Positions 21,113 through 33,100 of a stretch of 64,000 nt of DNA are shown here, one piece after another. This DNA is from Aurelia coerulea. Its lineage: Eukaryota > Cnidaria > Scyphozoa > Semaeostomeae > Ulmaridae. The notes under the pieces are model-generated. The model was not told the DNA's origin and did no database searches. It was given only the letters and a program-made list of their open reading frames with translations. The stretch covers positions 20,560,501 through 20,624,500 of the forward strand of contig CM076949.1 in NCBI GenBank assembly GCA_039566865.1, in the 5' to 3' direction. How positions within the stretch are numbered: position 1 is the stretch's first letter; each line of letters opens with the position of its first letter. A program made the translations under genes and the position numbers.

Positions 21113-24100
21113 GTAAGTATCTATATTCAAGGATTGTGGCTTTTTCGATCACCAGAGAGTTACCAGAGCCCATAAACATGCCAGAAGAAGACAGGAAATT
21201 TTGCATATACAAGTTGAGATGGCCTAAGTAAGGTTTTCATGGAAGTTTAGCAGTCTCCGTAGTTGAAAATGATAGGTTAGCGGTAATGTGTCGACGTAAG
21301 TACAGCTGCTTTGCGGAGGGTATACCAATTTCCCATGACATTTCATGTCATCAGTAGGTAGAGGAGCTCACTACTACATGGCAAAGTTAAAGGAATTGAA
21401 TCAGCATAAGATGGCAAGGTATACCCTATCTGTCAGAATTCGCTGACTCATGGTTCTGGATGACGTATCTGATTGGCTAACGTTCATGTGAAATGAAGCT
21501 GATCACATGAGACGCATTGTGTCAATTGTGCAACAGCTTGTCCTTTTTGTTTGTTAGGAGTGATAATTGATCTTTCTCACATGGGTCACATGATACCCGT
21601 AGGGCAAAGCAGGCCTATTTATCATGACTCAATGCCTTTAAATTTTGCCAATCACTGCACACTCTTCAAGGCTTTTCGTCAGCATCATGTCAGCATATTT
21701 TGACAAGATATGCAGCTGTACTTACATGGACCTCTTAGTTTGTTGGGAGTGATCCTGGGGGGAGGGGGTACATAACATGTTCAGGGTACAGGTATGTGCC
21801 ACCCATATTGGTGGGTTTTTGGGACCAAAAGTCTCTAAACAAGGGTCCTTTTTTGGTAGATTTTTCATAAACATGGGTGGGGTTTCACTGAAATTCGCGA
21901 AACTAGTACAAAATGGGCAGTTTTCCACCAAAATTCATCATAAAAGTGGGTACCAAAGCAATTTTCGGTAATTAGAAGAGGGTAGCTTTCTAAAAACTGG
22001 GTGGCAGACCCCCAACAACATCCACTAGTCATGTACCCCCCCCAGGGAGTGATACAGGTATTTGATCTTTTTCACATGGGTCACATGATACATGGCAAAG
22101 CAGGTCTATTTATCATGACTCAGTGCCTTTAAATAAACCTTAAAAGAAAAAACCAGAGCTCAAAATTGCCCTTTTGAACAAAATCTTCAATTTTCAGCAG
22201 TAGTCTTGAAGTAAAAAAGCACAGGGAAACGAGGGACTCAAGGTCCTAAGTCTACCTAGAAGGCAACTGTTTTGTATGTATGTATGTAAAATTTTGCCAT
22301 ACAAAGTAAAAATTGAAAATGTAATAAAGGAAAGAAAGGCTATTTACATGTATAAAATGGTAATAAAAATTAAAGATCTAGTATAAAAATACCCCTAGTT
22401 TAAAATGGCAGGGATAGCATTAAAAGGTCAGTGCAACCTTGTTTCCATAATGGTCCCTCCAGGGGTATTATAAAAAAGAAAAGTTTTCATGAAAAAACGA
22501 GACAAAAACATTTTGTGTCAAAAGTAGAATGTAATGGCTCATTCCTAAGAAAGTTAAACAGCCTGTTTGGCCTGTTGTTTATGCAGTTTTTAGAAATTTA
22601 ATAACATATATAGGGACTGTTTTCTTGATTTTGGAGGTCTTTAAAGAAATTGTCCTTTATCTTATGTTTGAAACTGTTAACGTTTTTAGCAGACTTTAGG
22701 TCAGAGTGTAGATTGCTCCAGATTTTAGGTCCTAGGTAAGATAGACCACTTTGCCCTATGTTGCTCTTTCGGAATGGTTGATTTAATTTGTTTTTAGACC
22801 TTAGAGTAATCCGAGTAATTTGCATTTGTTGAATGCTACTAAATGACTCTGATGATCTTAATTCATTCACTATTATTTTTCCTTCTCATTTTAGGCCATT
22901 AGACTTTCAGTGAAAAGTACCACAGCAAATGCAGATTACCCTGTTCTGTTTGTGGTAAGAATGGTCAAAGGTGTTCGTTCATGGACTGTGCCGTTTTCTT
23001 CTGCTGATGGGTATGTATAGACTGATTACATGAGTCTCAGCTTTCCGTACCGAATAGGATGATGTTCATCACATCACACTGATACTAATGACAATACAAC
23101 TTCAAAACACAGACTAATTTAGGCCATCTCCATCGCGTTCAGAGCAGCACTTATCAGATCGCTACGTTCTTCATAAGGTCAAACCATGTGTCTATTCCTA
23201 GCGTTTGATTGGTTGATTAGATCAAAGTTTGACTTTTCAAAGCGACGTGCGAACCAACATTCGAAGCAGCGTTTGACTTTTCTTTCGACATTCCAAGAAT
23301 GGAAGACGCTCAATTTTCCTTTAGATCTCTTGTAAGATTTTTAGTTGATGTTTTGAATCTGTTTGGTTGTGAGTCTTGTATGAGTGAAAATATAGTATAA
23401 ACATCAGATTGAAAACGTTGAACAAATCAGGTCACAAGTCTAGGGTATCGTTTACAAATTTTTCAATAATTCAGCCCCATCCTATATGTCGGAGATGTTC
23501 TTACCAGTTGGCCAGGGTCGGATTACTCGAAGATCTAAAAACAAATTAAATCAACCTTTTCGAAAGAGCAACATAGGGCAAAGTGGTCTATCTTACCTAG
23601 GACCTAAAATCTGGAACAATCTGCACTCTGACCTAAAGTCTGCTGAAAACGTTAACAGTTTCAAGCATAAGATAAAGGACAATTTCTTTAAAGACCTCCA
23701 AAAACAAGAAAATAGTCCCTATATGTATTATTAAATTTCTAAAAAATGCATAAATAACAGGCCCAACAGGCTGTTTAACTTTCTTAAGAATGTGCCACAA
23801 ACTTATTTTTAAGTGGTACTTCAATAACTTTTGATGATTCACAAACCCCCTGAACTTGTGCAAAATTCTATAAAAATCTTTGCCTTAAGACTGGAAATTT
23901 TGGTCATAGAATACAGTATATACTGTCATTAAGTACTGTATTATTTCATAAAGTTGAACAGCTTATCACAATGAGCCTGAACACAGACTCGACTGGTTAC
24001 ACCAAAGTAAGTTAAGCTAGATTAATACCATCAAACCATTCAATTAAACTTACCTTGGCATAACCAGTCAAGTCTGCACACAGGCTACTCGCAGTGGGGT

Positions 24101-27100
24101 CCATAGTGTAAAAATAGACAAAATGTTTGAATTCCTAATGAATAGTTCTCTTTTTGTGACATGGTAGAGAAATTGTATAGTGATTGACCATAACACTAAT
24201 TTTTTTGTTTCATTTTCAGAACCACATTTCATCATGTTAGCAGATCCTTATGTCCAAGCTTGAACACAAATAAGAATAAAACAATGCCATATTTTTATGT
24301 TGATGTTTCAACTGAGAGTTTATCACCCATCAATTATACTTTATTGGCTCATGTTGTTGATCACTTCACTTTGAGGTAAATTTCTTTCAAACTTTATTTT
24401 CTTATTCGATGCCTTAAATGATGTATCGGCATAAGCGTACAAGCCAGGGGGCCAGGGGAGCAGTGGTCTCCCCACATTGGAAAAATTATCAAAAATCAGC
24501 CCTAATCGGGCAAAAATCTGCTCGCAGTCAGGCAAGAATGTTGGTAAACAATGGGCTCTGTGTCAGGCAGCCCCCTAGATTTTTTCTACCTGTGTGCTTA
24601 TGTGTATTGGTGTATGCAAAAAATGCTATCATGAATTATGGACTACTGATCATTTTGTAGCTGAAAGACTAACTTAAATGTAGGATTTTTTTTATTAAAA
24701 TTGGTCGCAACTGTAGACCTTTTGGCTATTCTACAAAAGAATCTGAATCGAATGATATGTAGCATAGGTTCCAAATCTTTAACTCGGCGTAAAAAGGTGG
24801 GTGTAAAATTCAATGACCTATTTCTTCTGATTGAATGGCTTGAAAGAAACTTTAGATGCTTACCTATAATTCTACCGTTGGACTTTTGCATTCATAAACT
24901 GTGTTTTGCTTCGAAATTATTTCATGTTGCATGAAACAGTTTAGAAATTACGATTGTTTGAAGTTTTTTTGAAAATTTTTCTTGAATTCTTGAAAAAGGA
25001 GAAAAACATTCTAATTCTGAAAATATTGAAGATTTCAGAAAATTCCAACGGTAGAATTATAGAGAATTAGCTAAAGTTTCTTTGAAATCATTCAGTTCAA
25101 AGAAATAGGTCAATCAATTTTACACCAGCCTTTTTAAAGATTTGGAACCTATGCTATGATATGTTGATACATTTAGAATTTGATCGAAGCTTTAGCGCCA
25201 CTCAATTGAACCTTTCGTATGAAAATGTATAAAGATATCGCTTGTCCCAGATTCTTTTGTAGAACAGCTAAAAGGTCCTGTTGGAGTCACTGGTTCCTTT
25301 GCCTTGGAATTATTCTCGAATCGACTTCAATAAGAATAAACATGTTGACAACATTTTTCCCAACTCTTAGCTTCAAACGCTTGAATAGACCTCTCAGGTA
25401 TTCTCCAAAAGAGCCTGGATCGAACGATATTTTTATACACTTTTATACATTTTTATACAAAAGATTCGATTGAATGGCGTTAGAGCTTCTATCGCTTTTG
25501 TGCGCATTTGAAAATTCAACAAAATCTATCAAGATATTGTTCGATTCAGATTCTTTATGAGAATAGCTAAAAGGTCTATTGAGTACGATCATTCTCCAAG
25601 GCAGAACAGCTATCTCTAGGAATATGTGCCTCTAACATATGACAATTCCTTATTGCAGTTCCTTTGAATGATTCATTAAAATTGGTGCATAAATCATGAC
25701 TGTATACAGTAAAAACCCGCACATAAGAACCTAAGATTTTGAACTCAGCCTTTTTAGGTTCTTATGCAACGAGGAACATCCAGTCATCAGGGTATAGGTT
25801 CTTAACACAGGGAAATATGCGAATCTAAATCTTAGCCAAATTTATTTACATTCTTGGCCCTATCCACTTCAACCCAAGCTTACCCAGTTTACCCCTGCAG
25901 GCCCTGCCTATCACAGTTCTGTAAGTAATGTTTTGGAGTCCAATAAGGAGGTTGATTGGCAAAATGTTGCATTTATTTCCCAATGAATGAATGAAACGCT
26001 TTATTAGGAACCTAGTTAAGATATCAGCCTGAAATGGTTCTTAGTTATTGAGTACAAACTATATTATTTCAGGCTGTAGGTTTTTAATAGATGAAGGTTC
26101 TTATGTGCGGGTTTTTACTGTAGTTTGGCAAAACAAACACCGGATACGCAAAAAAGTAAAAATAAGACAGGGTGTCCCAAAAAAGTTGTTTGACATTGGA
26201 TTAAATATAAATGATTAATGGCATGAAGAGAGGCATGAAGGGGCTCCATGATTGATCAGCTTGTTCCTGAAATTAATCTTAGACAGTAGAATCTTGCAAA
26301 CCCACTGAATATTCACGGAGCTACAAGCTCTTGAAGTTCAAGTTTGTGCAAAAGCTGAAACCAGAGGCCTCTAAATACTGCAGCATCTTTGGTAAAAGTA
26401 GCATGGACTATCGTTTCTTTTGTTTCTCGTTTATTTCAAAGCAAACTAAAAAGGATTGAAAAGGTTTTGGACAACCTCAGTGGCGGAAATTATGGGGGGG
26501 TTGGAGGGGCAATTGCCCCCCCCCAATTCGACAAGATTCGGAAATTTTCTTAAAAGTCGGACATTTCGCAGGTGGGATTGAAACTGTAGTGAAGAAACGA
26601 GTCACCGTCAAGAAGTGGACGAGTTTTTATATAGAAAGAGCAAACAAAATGCACAAGCTCAAAAAGCATATTCTAAAGTTTTTATTCACTTTCATTTGTT
26701 TCATAAACGAGAAGAAAGTTCTTGGGTATGGGTTAGTTAGAGAGTAGCAATATTTCCGCGAGATGTTGGAGCTTTGGGAAAGGCATTCTAAGCCAATGTA
26801 AAGGGTGAAGTTCTCAAAAATTTCCCTGGACGCGACATTAACACAAACTATCAGCGAATTTTCAAAGTTTCCATGTTAGGGGCGGTGGCAGGCCAAACCT
26901 GAATTGCGAGAAGCGTTCTAAGAGAAAGGAGAGGTTCTTCACGCAGAACTATTTTGAGAATTGGTTATTCACATTATCAAATATTCTAATTTGGCACTGG
27001 CAAGCAATGGATCCAAGAGCTCTCCTAAGCCCAAGTGAACTATCTGATTACCCAAAGAAATTCCTTGGGATGCTACTCTGAAAAAATGTTACAACATTGT

Positions 27101-30100
27101 CAAAATCCCAATTCAGTACTGGCAAACATAGGCATTCTAAGCAAATGAAAGGCATTTTAAGCAAAAAAAGAGGGAGTTTCCTCAAAAATTTTCCTGGGGG
27201 CTTCGCCTCCAGCGTCCTCGTAGCGATGGAGCCTACGGACAGTACGTTCATAATACATTCTTGCCCTTTTCTATCAACTGCTGAATATAAATAGTTTTGA
27301 AATCTGATATACAATGACCTTAGCACATTTAAGGACCCTATTTATGTCAGGTCTAAGTCTTCCAGCGAAATGCGAGAACAAAAGCATTTCCTCCGGCTTG
27401 CCCCCCCCCCCCCCGGTAAGAAGCCTTATTCATGAAAGTTTGTTGCTGCAAAATTTCCCATTTTAGTCAATTCGCGAAAGTTAATTCTAAATATTTCGTG
27501 TTTTTTCCAACTTGCAAACGTTCCTTCTTGCAAAGTTTCTTCCCTTTAAAGTACAGGTTCAATTTGCGAAGCTCTTTTTTCTCCATATATGCTGCCATTG
27601 CCGTTTGCAGCTAGACTTATTACATGAGTCAATGTTTTCGCTCCATTACTCCCCCCCCCCACATACCCATTCCGCTTCAACGAAGTTTTAGCGGAATGAC
27701 TATAACAGTAAAAAACAATTCAATTCAGTGGAGCAAAACTCAGACGAATATCATCAGTCTAGTTTGCAGCAGCCTTTGCCTCCAATGGAAAACTTGCTAG
27801 GCTACCAAAGGACAGTTTTCAGAATCATTGATGGCATTTACCCATTTTCTAGGGCAGGAAAGAAAAATGCAGTACAAGATGTTAGCGTAAATCCAGCTGA
27901 ACCTGTGGTATGTATATTTTAGCAGTTAAAGAATAACTTGGTAAAATAAGAAGAATTGCTCTAATTCTCTTGAAAAGAGATCAATATTTTTTCACTGCAG
28001 AGCTTCCAAAGCTTTTTGTTTGTAAGTGCTGGTCAAATGTAATCCACTGAATTTTTTCTGAACATCATCAAAGAACTTACCTCTGCTCTGCCAAAAGTTC
28101 ATAATGCTTCATGATTTTGTTCAATCACTGAATAACTGATGAATATGTGATTGTAAGTTGAAGTGAAATGGACATTTGTTTACCAAAGCAATAAGTGATT
28201 GCTGTACGTTGCAGTAGAAACATGATTCGATATATTTTGTACAAATTTTGCATGCCATTTTACCAGCATTCTGAAAATCATTTGAATGTTTTGCAGGCTT
28301 TTGTAATTTCTTTTCTCAATCTCTTTCATTTCTTTTTGTCTAGTATTTCAGATACAAATTTGAGCCTGGTATAAGCAGAGTGCTTGTTTCAGTTTCATCA
28401 AAGTCCAAGTTATGTGGAATGGTCCTGGTTCAAAACTCACAGGTATGACAATTTCAACCTAAGCAAAGACTAATTTTGATATGCTTTGGATAACGTTGTG
28501 TCAAATTTATGTATTTGACTCGTATGTTGAGTCCGCAAGATATGGTGTCAAAGAACTAAAAAGCTATCATATAACGGGTGTCTCAAAAAATCCCCCCTTT
28601 TGACTGGAGAAAGGAACAATTCGATTAAATATCAGGACTTAGTGAGTCCACAGCTAAGTTCATTAATATTCAACTGAAATGCACGTACCCTGTATTTAAA
28701 GGGAATCAACATAGTTAAAAGCTGGCCCGGGCGAGGTCAAAAATATATTCTATTATACTCGACCACTTTGACGCATCCGGTCTCATTGTGTAGCTGAAGA
28801 AACAATGGATTTGTGGGCGTTTCTTCAGCCTATTTATAGCGGCTACGAGATATAGCTATGCCTATTCCCTTTAATGAACCCTCCTTCCCCCATAGCAATG
28901 TTGATTTCATTGAAGAGCACATACTTGTTAATTCATCTGCAACATTTCCATGAGATTCCAACATTGTATTGGGGGGGAGGGGGTCCTTAACTCGTAATTT
29001 CTTCCTGAAAGCAAAGTGTCTCAACACTTTTGTCTAAGATTGTAGATCACACAGAGCTTCGTTAAAACAAACACTCTGAACACAAATAAGCTATCAGCTT
29101 TCAGGGAGCTAGTTATGATCTGGCTCGGGAAGGTTTGTTTAGCTCACCCAGTATTTTCTCTATTGACAGTGTCCTGAATTCGGAGACGGATCAAGTGATT
29201 TTACCGGTCTTTATGCAACGCTTACAACACAAGCAGCAATTACTGTTTCGGTATGTACTGTATTCTTTATTTGCTGTTGGTTACCCCCAATGTACAAGGA
29301 CAAATTTTTTAAGACAATAGTATGAGTTGCTCTTGATTGACACCGCAATTCAGAGAATTTAGTGATCGCAGACAAAGGAAATTGTCTCAACCAGTAATTA
29401 AAAACAAGCAAAGCCGCAAAAGTTTCTCTGAAACCCAGGAAGCTAGCTCACTCAATGTGCATTCCAGAAATTGTTTTCAAGACCAAACATGAGCATATAT
29501 CGAAAGAAGAAGGGATATATCTACACATATGCGTCGGGCATTTAATTTGTTTGGTTCAAAAGCCGATTGGGAGAGCATAGCCTCCAAATCTTTTCTTTTG
29601 TCCGAAGTTCCCCTGGGACGCTGACTCATCCTCTGATCAGATTGCGTTTTCTCCTAAGATTGACCAATCAGGTGCCGTCATTTCATTACTTCCGCGTTTC
29701 GCAGCTAGATTTAGGCCATTTTTGGTACCCCCCGATGAAAAAATATTGCACGCTCGAATAAATCGAATTTCTTGAAAATTTCAACGGGAAAAGGATGCTT
29801 ATACATAGGACCACAAGTGTTCATGTAACCCACTTGCCATCACCTAAGATTGAAAAATTACGGCGATTTGAATGTTTGTCTTTGGTATTTTTTCAAACAG
29901 GTAGCGGCATCCTGCTCACCCTCCCCCCCAAAATTAGTTTTTTAGCAAAATTATCAATAATTTACATATTTCCATGAATGATTCTTCCGAAATTTCTAAA
30001 ATTTGCGCTTTACTTCGTCTTGACTTGCGAATTTGCGACACCTCCAAACTCTGTCCTTCTTCCCTGAATGACAACTTATGCCTCTCTCTGGTCTGGACCC

Positions 30101-33100
30101 AACATAACAGGAAAAGGCGGGAAAAGAGATCTTTAACGGTGGCAGTGTCGTCATGTTTTTGTTGGTAAAATAATTTATCGTCTCGAATGTTTCTTCAAAA
30201 TGGGGAAAGGAAAAGAATAATCTCGTTTAAATTCAATGCATGCTGACTGAAAGAGCTCGACAACAGTTTTATTATTAAATATGGAAGAGCATCTTGGACT
30301 GGCAACATCTTCTCCAAAGCATTCACATTATTGAAAGAAAGGCACCATGAACAAATTTTTGCATTGACTGCCTGATGATATGTCTCGACAAGAGAGAATA
30401 TACAAGAATTTTGCCAACTAAAATCAAAAGTCTACCTCTGGATCAAAAGGTTTGTTGGAGTTGTAAAAACAAAATAAATTTCAGAGACAACAATTACCAA
30501 CAGTTGCATCACACACATGTATTCTTTTTGTAAGATAAGAAGCTGCTTTTAAGAAACTTACTTTTTTGTAAGAAACTAAGAATTTGGGTCAGTACTGAAA
30601 GCTCCTTAAAAGAATTTCAGTACTCTGAGTTTGTTAGAGGTTCCATAACAATCTTCATGTTCCTTCCCTCGTGAACATTTCAAAACAAGGTTTTTGAAGC
30701 CTCTCCAATGCTAAGCATTACAGAAAACAAGTGAAAATAAAGTAAAAATATGTCAAGGGTTTCCTTAATCTTTATAATAATAGATGGTTTCCTAAGTTAT
30801 ATTTTCCCAGTTTTGCAATTTTTTGGCGATCTGAGAGTTGACTTTTTTACCCTTCCTTATCAAAAATACGTGTATTGGGAAAATACAGGTTAAGAAACTA
30901 TTTATCATGATAGAGGAAATCCTTGGGATATTTTTACTTTATTTTCACTTGGTCATTGTATCATGTTGCTCCGAAGGGGCTTGGGAGGTACTTGAGTAAA
31001 GTCTAAACATTGGAAAGGCTTCAAGAACATTGTCTCGAAATGTTCACGGGGCACAGGTAGTAAACATGAGGATTGTTATCTGTCTGAACATTGGAAAGGC
31101 TTCAAAAACCTTTGTTTTGAAATGTTCACGGGGGCACAGCACATGGAGCATTGCGGACACCTTTATTTTGTAGGAAATTTTGTAGGAAATTTTTATTCGA
31201 AAATACTACCTTAAGTCCTCTGCGGAGGAGCATTACTCACGAAGCGAGCTACCTCTCCGAAGGAGCGAGCTAGCGCTACGCTAGCTCGCTCCTTCGGAGA
31301 GGTAGCTCGCTTCACGAGCAATTCTCCTCCGCAGAGGACTTAAGGTAGTAGTATTGAATAGAAATTTCCTACAAAATTTCCTACAAAATAAAGGTGTCCG
31401 CAATGCCCCATGCACAGCACAGGTAAACTTTGAGTAGCTACTCAAAATCTGATAATTTAAGAAACATTTATTACTTTCTCCATTGGTCCAAATTTTCATT
31501 TTCTTATAAACTCGTGCACTAACTTTTACAACAAACTGGTCTCTGAGATTAGACCTGTTTAATTTGACCCCAGTTCTTCCCGGGGTAAAAGTTTCTCCTA
31601 GATTTCTTAATTTTTACAAAATTGAATTTTACAATTTCACACAGCACAGGCGGCTTCTTTCTTGTAAAAATTGAGCGGAAATCGTTGTCAAAATCGTTAT
31701 TTGATAAGAATGTAAAAATTTGAAATGCGCCCACTCTCACTGCAAGACACATGGGTCACATGATACACGGCAAAGCCGGTCTATTTACTATGCTTCAATG
31801 CCTTTAAAATAATGTCATTTTTCAACTGTTGCGTGATGAAAAGAGATTCGCTACAGTTTAGAGGTAAGATTAGAGTGTTTATGAAACCAAGACGGCAACG
31901 GCTGCCAAGGCGGCATCTTCTTTCTTGCAAACCAAGTATTGTCTCCATTTTGGTGTATTCTTGCTTGATGCAGGCCTTGATGTCATCCAAAAGGCCAAAG
32001 CGAGATCTTCTACTTCAGTTGGATGCCTGAAACCCATTTTTTCTTTGAAAACTAAGATTGAAACGAGTGAATTTTACTGCGGGAACCTAAAACTGAAGTA
32101 CAGTGCACCTGAACAACAAGGACAGATTTTGTAACGCAATAGCACAAGATGCTTTTGTTGACACCTGAATTAAAATACTGTACGCGTGTGAAACGTGGTC
32201 AAAAATTTATTATGGAAGATTTAAAAAACCTTAACATTGATCTAACAGAAGAACAAATTTGCAACTTGACAACCAAAGGGTGGAAAAAATTAATAAACCA
32301 AAAAATAATTACATCCATTGAAAATGATATGAGTCAAAATAATAAAACAAAAATGAGATTTATCAAAAAAACTTCATTTGGTCTAAAACGGTATATTAAA
32401 CACAACGAAGGTGCAAAACTACTAAAACTAAAATTAAACATGACTGAATTAAAGACAAATTACAAAGGAAAACATGAAAGCGCTTTATGCAGAAGGTGTG
32501 GAGAACATGAGGAATATTTAGAGCACCTGTGGGAATGCTCCTATTTCCAAAACAACGATTTACCAAGAATATGTAGCATACAGGGAAATAATCCAAAATT
32601 ACTAAGTAACATAAACAAATGTGTGGAACAATTTTGCTTTCTGAACTAAAGCAAGACCAGTCAAAAACCCGTGTTACTACTCTCACTGCACTTGTGCAAA
32701 GTAGTTTTAAAGTAGTAATTGCTCCGAAATGGAGAAGAGGTATATATTATTATTATTATTATTATTCGACGATCTTCTTATAGATTTGTGAAGAAACGTT
32801 TGAGACGATAAATGATTTTACCAACAAAAACATGACGACACCGCCACCGTTAAAGATTTCTTTTCCCGCCTTTTCCTGTTATGTTGGGTCCAGACCAGAG
32901 AGAGGCATAAGTTGTCATTCAGGGAAGAAGGACAGAGTTTGGAGGTGTCGCAAATTCGCAAGTCAAGATGAAGTAAAGCGCAAATTTTGAAAATTTCGGA
33001 AGAATTATTCATGGAAATATGTATATTTTTGATAATTTTGCTAAAAAACTAATTTTTGGGGGAGGGTGAGCAGGATGCCGCTACCTGTTTGAAAAAATAC

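Noticed and set aside
27728..27852. Longer version of SIDT exon 4 starting after TTTTCAG at 27813 or earlier
   Set aside because: It keeps frame but adds residues absent from the family; the CTAG acceptor at 27852 gives the expected spacing.
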